NCBI GenBank assembly: GCA_964652775.1
Contig: CAZZAM010000007.1
Coordinates: 1-64,000 of the forward strand
DNA: 64,000 bases
Reading direction: 5' to 3'
DNA from: UBA11346 sp038060575
GTDB taxonomy: Bacteria > Planctomycetota > UBA11346
The notes beneath the pieces were generated by a model that made no database searches, was not told the origin of the DNA, and saw only the letters and a list, made by a program, of their open reading frames with translations. Of the stretch, positions 59,982-64,000 are shown one piece after another. The translations under genes and the position numbers were made by a program. Each line of letters opens with the position of its first letter. Position 1 is the first letter of the stretch.

Positions 59982-60772
59982 ACAGCGTGCGGCCCTTTTT
60001 CGTGGCAGCGATCCTGTTGTCAGTTACGAGCTGTGGCGCTCCATCTGGTGGCGGTGCAAGCACGGGCGATCTCAGCTCAGCGCTGGCGGGCGCCACGGCT
60101 CCGTATGTGGTGCTGGATCTTGTCACCACAACCTACGTCTATCAGACCACGGTTTCAGGCCTCGACACGGATGCGACCCTGCGCGATTCCCAGATCGTGT
60201 TCCATCGTGCAACCGTTGGGGGTCGCGATGTCTTTGTCAGTGTGTTCGAGGTAACTCAGGCGCAGTGGCAGCGCATTGCCGGAACAACACCGTGGACGTC
60301 AGTCGATACCGGTGTCGTACCGGGGACGGCGATCGCGGCAGATCGGCCGGCCTACAATCTCGACTACGATGCAATCCTGGTTGCACTGGCGGCATTCCCG
60401 CTCGCCAAGGGAGCCACCTTGACCGTTCCAACCGACGCAGAATGGACGGCGGCCTGCAGCGTATCCAGTGGTTGGTCGATGGGCAGTAATCCGACCTTAG
60501 CCCAGTTCCAAGCAGCAGCCGTTGTGCGCGAAACTAATGGCGGCACCCGTGGCGCGCGCCCGGTTGGCCAACGCGAGGCCAACGCCAACGGATTCTACGA
60601 CATGCACGGCAACGTGTGGGAATGGACGCGTCCAGGCACGGTGGTGCGTGGTGGTTCGTGGCATGATGCGGCATGGTCAAGCCGGGCGGAGATCTCCACT
60701 GGTGCCAGCCAGGGAGTCGACAACTCGGTGGCGCATGCTTTGATGGGCGTCCGCCTCGTCCTGGTGCCCTGA
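59978..60772 (+). CDS. FGE-sulfatase-fold (SUMF1-like) lipoprotein
   Basis: A 264-aa lipoprotein: the leader MNSVRPFFVAAILLSVTSC ends in a lipobox VTSC at residue 19, followed by a Gly/Ser linker. An FGE-sulfatase fold occupies about residues 60-262, with VFEVTQAQWQRIAG, RPAYNLDYDAI, VPTDAEWTAACS, GFYDMHGNVWEWTRPG and VVRGGSWHDAAWSSRAE. The paired catalytic cysteines of true formylglycine-generating enzymes are missing, so it is more likely a binding protein. The start at 59978 overlaps the giant gene's stop (ATGA), and its stop shares a base with the next ATG (TGATG). The same fold ends the kinase two genes upstream. Confidence 0.88.
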   Translation: MNSVRPFFVAAILLSVTSCGAPSGGGASTGDLSSALAGATAPYVVLDLVTTTYVYQTTVSGLDTDATLRDSQIVFHRATVGGRDVFVSVFEVTQAQWQRIAGTTPWTSVDTGVVPGTAIAADRPAYNLDYDAILVALAAFPLAKGATLTVPTDAEWTAACSVSSGWSMGSNPTLAQFQAAAVVRETNGGTRGARPVGQREANANGFYDMHGNVWEWTRPGTVVRGGSWHDAAWSSRAEISTGASQGVDNSVAHALMGVRLVLVP

Positions 60773-61413
60773 TGATCCGATCTGCCTTTTTGACCCCGTT
60801 GCTTGTTCTGGTCGCCGGCTCGACCACGGCAGCTGAGCTGGTTGTTCGCGATGTGCGCGTGGGTTTGGACGGACGTCCACTGGCTTACTCGTTTTCGTTA
60901 ACGTCCAACGCTGGTCAGGCTTCGGGCAACGACGCTTTCCAATCAGCGCTGGCCCTGGAAGCAGGCGGGCGTTGGTCGTACGCACGGGCAGGCGACTCGG
61001 TTGGTCTGATTGTTGGTGCCGATGTCATGCTCGATGGCTGGTCGAATAGCGGTGGCGGCGGCATGGCCACGACGTGGGTACGGGCATCGGTCGGACCCGG
61101 CTGGGCAATCAATGATCGTTGGACTGCAATGGCTGAAGTTGGCATGCAGTACGGATTCTCTGGCCTGAAGATGCCGGCCAGCGCGACATCTCCTGCCTTC
61201 ACCGCGACTGGTGCTGCAAACGGATATGACCTACGGCTGGGCGCGACGTGGCTGGCCTCGCGGCAATTCGGCATTGGTGGCCATGTCGGCTGGTTGGTGA
61301 CCTCCCACGATGTGAGCGGCGACAACGTGCACCTCACGATCAAGCAGTCGGGCTGGTTTGTCGGGATTGAAGCCGTCTGGCGCTTCAGCGACGTGCCTTC
61401 GCGGTTGGAGTAA
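60772..61413 (+). CDS. Small predicted outer-membrane beta-barrel protein
   Basis: A 213-aa protein with a signal peptide (MIRSAFLTPLLVLVAGSTTAA). The body shows alternating polar and hydrophobic residues in successive strands such as WTAMAEVGMQYGFSG, YDLRLGATWLASRQFG and GWFVGIEAVWRF, with Gly-rich turns. This is typical of small outer-membrane barrels of eight strands or so. It lacks the classic terminal Phe, ending in SDVPSRLE. It begins within the TGATG of the lipoprotein gene and is the last gene of the coupled block; zwf starts 83 bp later. It could anchor or export parts of the giant protein. Confidence 0.75.
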   Translation: MIRSAFLTPLLVLVAGSTTAAELVVRDVRVGLDGRPLAYSFSLTSNAGQASGNDAFQSALALEAGGRWSYARAGDSVGLIVGADVMLDGWSNSGGGGMATTWVRASVGPGWAINDRWTAMAEVGMQYGFSGLKMPASATSPAFTATGAANGYDLRLGATWLASRQFGIGGHVGWLVTSHDVSGDNVHLTIKQSGWFVGIEAVWRFSDVPSRLE

Positions 61414-61496
61414 GCCGCTCCGGATAGCAAACGAACAGCGGATGGAGGCAGTTGGCTGCCCTTGCGTTGTTGCTGCAGTTACCCACACCAACACCC

Positions 61497-62939
61497 ATGC
61501 CTAACGTTCTTCCAACGCAAGTTGTCATCTTTGGTGCCTCTGGCGATCTGACCGGTCGTAAGCTGGTACCGTCGTTGTTCTCGGCATTCACTGGCGGCCA
61601 CTTTCCCAGTCAGATGCAGCTTGTTGGCGTGGCGCGACGGCCGTGGGATCACGCGGCCTTTCGCGGTCACCTGGCTGAGGCAGTTGGCAAATCCGCCCAG
61701 CATCCACGCTGGGGAGAATTTCTCAGTGGGGTGCAGTACGTTCGCACCAACTTGGAAACCGAAGAGGACTATCGCGCATTGGCGGTTGGTCTTGATGCGG
61801 TTGCGCCTGGACCGTGCAATCGCGTGTACTATTTGGCGGTCAAATCAGATCTCTTTTTGCCTGCCGTGAATGGGCTGCACGCAGCGGGGTTACTAACCCA
61901 AGCGCCAGGCGGCCCACGGCGCCGAGTCGTGGTCGAGAAGCCATTCGGCAACGACCTCGCTAGTGCGACCTCGCTCAATCGCAGCCTCCTGCAGATACTC
62001 GGCGAAGATCAACTCTATCGCATCGATCACTATCTGGGCAAGGAAACCGTGCAAAACCTGCTCGTGTTCCGCTTTCGCAACGCGCTATTTGAGCCGCTGT
62101 GGAACCAGAAATACGTCGAGCAAGTACAGATCACGGTGGGCGAAGCGATCGGCATGGAGAATGGTCGCGGTGGTTTCTACGACACCGCTGGCGCCGCGCG
62201 TGACATTTTGCAGAACCACTTACTCCAGGTCCTCGCGCTGTTCGCGATGGAGCCGCCATCATCACTCAACGCAAAAGACATTCGCGACGAGAAGGTGAAA
62301 GTCCTACGCGCGCTGCGCGATTTCGAAGACTTGGATCCGCGCAAGCACATCGTCCGTGGGCAGTACGAGGGCTACCGCTCCGAAGCTGGCGTTGATCCGA
62401 AGTCGGAGACGGAGACGTGGATCGCAGCACGTACGTTCATCGACAACTGGCGCTGGGGTGGCGTGCCATTCTTGCTGCGCACCGGCAAGCACATGCCGGC
62501 GCGTTTCACCAGCGTGACCGTGCAGTTCCGCATGCCGCCGCACACGCTGTTCGGCGCCCACGATGAAAGCGGCCTCGGTCCCAACCGCATCACCATCCGC
62601 ATTCAGCCGCGCGATGGCATCGACATTGATTTCGAAGTGAAGGAGCCGGGTCAGGGCCTGGTCATCCGTCCGGCGAAGCTCGACTTCGACTACGCCGAGC
62701 GTTTCCATCAACCGGCACCGGATGCGTACGAACGCCTGCTGATCGACGTGGTCAACGGCGATCAGGCGCTGTTCATTCGCTCGGATGAGATCGAGCAGAG
62801 TTGGCGTTGGACCGACAGCCTGCGCACGAAGATGACCGCGACACCGCTATATCTCTATGCGCGTAATTCATGGGGTCCGTTCGCCGCTGAGGATCTCTTT
62901 GGCAACGCCGAGGGCCGTTGGGCCGAGGCACCGGCATGA
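61497..62939 (+). CDS. zwf: Glucose-6-phosphate 1-dehydrogenase
   Basis: Oxidises glucose-6-phosphate to 6-phosphogluconolactone with NAD(P)+, feeding the pentose phosphate pathway. The 480-aa protein has the nucleotide motif VVIFGASGDLTGRKL at the start, VVVEKPFGNDLASA, and the active-site RIDHYLGKETVQNLLVFRF near residue 180. It also shows the RTGKHMPARFTSV and DAYERLLIDVVNGDQALFIR regions. The start at 61497 is chosen on homology; a TTG at 61452 with GGAGG upstream would add 15 residues. The stop overlaps the ABC-F start by 4 bp. Confidence 0.95.
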   Translation: MPNVLPTQVVIFGASGDLTGRKLVPSLFSAFTGGHFPSQMQLVGVARRPWDHAAFRGHLAEAVGKSAQHPRWGEFLSGVQYVRTNLETEEDYRALAVGLDAVAPGPCNRVYYLAVKSDLFLPAVNGLHAAGLLTQAPGGPRRRVVVEKPFGNDLASATSLNRSLLQILGEDQLYRIDHYLGKETVQNLLVFRFRNALFEPLWNQKYVEQVQITVGEAIGMENGRGGFYDTAGAARDILQNHLLQVLALFAMEPPSSLNAKDIRDEKVKVLRALRDFEDLDPRKHIVRGQYEGYRSEAGVDPKSETETWIAARTFIDNWRWGGVPFLLRTGKHMPARFTSVTVQFRMPPHTLFGAHDESGLGPNRITIRIQPRDGIDIDFEVKEPGQGLVIRPAKLDFDYAERFHQPAPDAYERLLIDVVNGDQALFIRSDEIEQSWRWTDSLRTKMTATPLYLYARNSWGPFAAEDLFGNAEGRWAEAPA

Positions 62940-64000
62940 CCTGGGTGATGCGAGCCACTGACCTGCACAAGTCGTATGGTTCGAAGGAGATCTTGAATGG
63001 AGCAGAGCTGGAAGTCGACGAGCGTGACCGCATCGCGGTGATCGGGCGCAACGGCGCCGGAAAATCCACCTTGCTGCGCGTGCTGCTTGGCCAGGAGGAG
63101 GCCGACGCCGGCACGATTACGACGCGGGCCGGGGCGCAGATCGCCTGGCTACGTCAGGACGAACGTTTTGAGCCAGGCGAAAGCGCCCTCGCATTTCTTG
63201 AACGCGTATCGCAGCAGCCGGAGTGGCGTTGCGGGCAGCTTGCCGCCGATTTCCATGTGCTTGGCAATACGCTGGAAAAACCAGCGGAATCGCTGTCCGG
63301 TGGTTGGCAGACCCGGCTGCGGCTGTGCGCGATGCTGCTTGCCGAACCCGACCTCCTGGTCCTCGACGAGCCGACCAACTATCTTGACCTGCGCACGCTG
63401 ATGCTGCTCGAGCGGTTCCTCGACGGATTCCGTGGCGGTTGGCTGATCGTGTCGCACGATCGCGGATTTCTTGAACGCACGTGTCCCCAGACCATCGAAG
63501 TCGCGGGCGGACAGGTGCGCGCATTCCCCGGCCGTGTGTCGGCATGGTTGACCACGAAGGTCGAACGCCGTGCCTCGGCGGTGGCAACAAACGCGAATCT
63601 CCTCGCCAAGAAGCGCGATCTCGAGGATTTCGTGGCGCGCAACAAAGCGCGCGCGAGCACGGCGACCCGTGCCTCGTCCAAGCAGAAGGAGCTCGATAAG
63701 CTCGACGATCGCTTTGTTGATATCGAAGCAGATGATCCATCGCCCAACATCCGGATTCCACCGTGCGAATCACGCCGGGGCTGGGCGTTGCAGTGCGACA
63801 ACCTGGCGGTTGGTTACGGCACCCGGACCGTCGCAGCATGCGCCCATGTCGATCTTGAACGCGGTGAACGCGTGGCAGTGCTGGGCGATAATGGCCAAGG
63901 CAAGACGACCGTGTTGCGCACCCTCGCCGGACAGCTCACGCCAATAAGCGGCAGTTTCAAATGGGCGCTCGGCCTGCGTGTTGGTTTGTATGCGCAAGAT
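62936..64000 (+). CDS. ABC-F family ATPase (partial, runs off the window)
   Basis: The first 355 residues of a soluble twin-ABC ATPase of the ABC-F group, whose members act on ribosomes rather than in transport. The first domain has Walker A GRNGAGKST (about residue 38), signature LSGGWQTRLRL and Walker B LLVLDEPTNYLDL. The linker (about 190-255) is charged and helical (KKRDLEDFVARNKAR). The second Walker A reads GDNGQGKTT near residue 317. The gene is not terminated at 64000. It is coupled to zwf by ATGA. Subfamily (Uup, EttA, YbiT-like) not resolved. Confidence 0.9.
   Translation, partial: MTWVMRATDLHKSYGSKEILNGAELEVDERDRIAVIGRNGAGKSTLLRVLLGQEEADAGTITTRAGAQIAWLRQDERFEPGESALAFLERVSQQPEWRCGQLAADFHVLGNTLEKPAESLSGGWQTRLRLCAMLLAEPDLLVLDEPTNYLDLRTLMLLERFLDGFRGGWLIVSHDRGFLERTCPQTIEVAGGQVRAFPGRVSAWLTTKVERRASAVATNANLLAKKRDLEDFVARNKARASTATRASSKQKELDKLDDRFVDIEADDPSPNIRIPPCESRRGWALQCDNLAVGYGTRTVAACAHVDLERGERVAVLGDNGQGKTTVLRTLAGQLTPISGSFKWALGLRVGLYAQD

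Overview
The window is about 64 kb of GC-rich bacterial chromosome. It contains no rRNA, tRNA, transposase, phage module or CRISPR array that I can see. The cell type implied is Gram-negative-like, with type IV pilus genes, a predicted outer-membrane barrel and a lipoprotein. Membrane Ser/Thr kinases, FGE-sulfatase (SUMF1) folds, a giant PilX-like protein and many palindromic intergenic repeats point to the PVC/Planctomycetota side of the tree. This placement is an inference with modest confidence, because no phylogenetic marker was aligned.

Layout, left to right. Positions 24-1516 hold larB and larE (nickel-pincer cofactor synthesis). Positions 1565-12990 hold a leftward pilus region: PilT ATPase, a 2562-residue PilX-like protein with CBM5/12-like and PA14 modules, and two prepilin-like proteins. 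hemL (leftward) and maf (rightward) start inside the same CATG; maf continues into a metallophosphoesterase, then homoserine dehydrogenase. A perfect parS site and parAB occupy 17315-19039. An ORF6N-domain gene and an AT-rich orphan (19146-20230) look acquired. Next come serC, two hypothetical genes, a higBA toxin-antitoxin pair with a palindromic candidate operator, dprA, aroB, a flavin reductase, and an oligopeptide importer (OppA, OppB, an enlarged OppC, and a TPR protein) without ATPase genes. The stretch 33353-41450 carries accA, a PII-like gene, an AraC regulator divergent from a zinc-ligand-less MDR dehydrogenase, a HAD phosphatase, trpS and a cold-shock protein with a long tail.

The most distinctive locus is 41819-61413. 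A kinase-FHA gene diverges from a block of four genes joined by start/stop overlaps. These encode a membrane Ser/Thr kinase with seven Thr-containing repeats and an extracytoplasmic helical solenoid ending in an FGE fold, a 3856-residue secreted protein with 14 RCC1 units and about 18 Calx-beta-like domains, an FGE-fold lipoprotein, and a small predicted outer-membrane barrel. I infer a surface-sensing or surface-display apparatus. zwf and an ABC-F ATPase (cut by the window edge) follow.

The intergenic space is colonised by at least four classes of repeat. The most interesting has five copies that keep the same three-helix fold through paired base changes. A second has six copies of a long inverted repeat with GCAGAGG-type arms.
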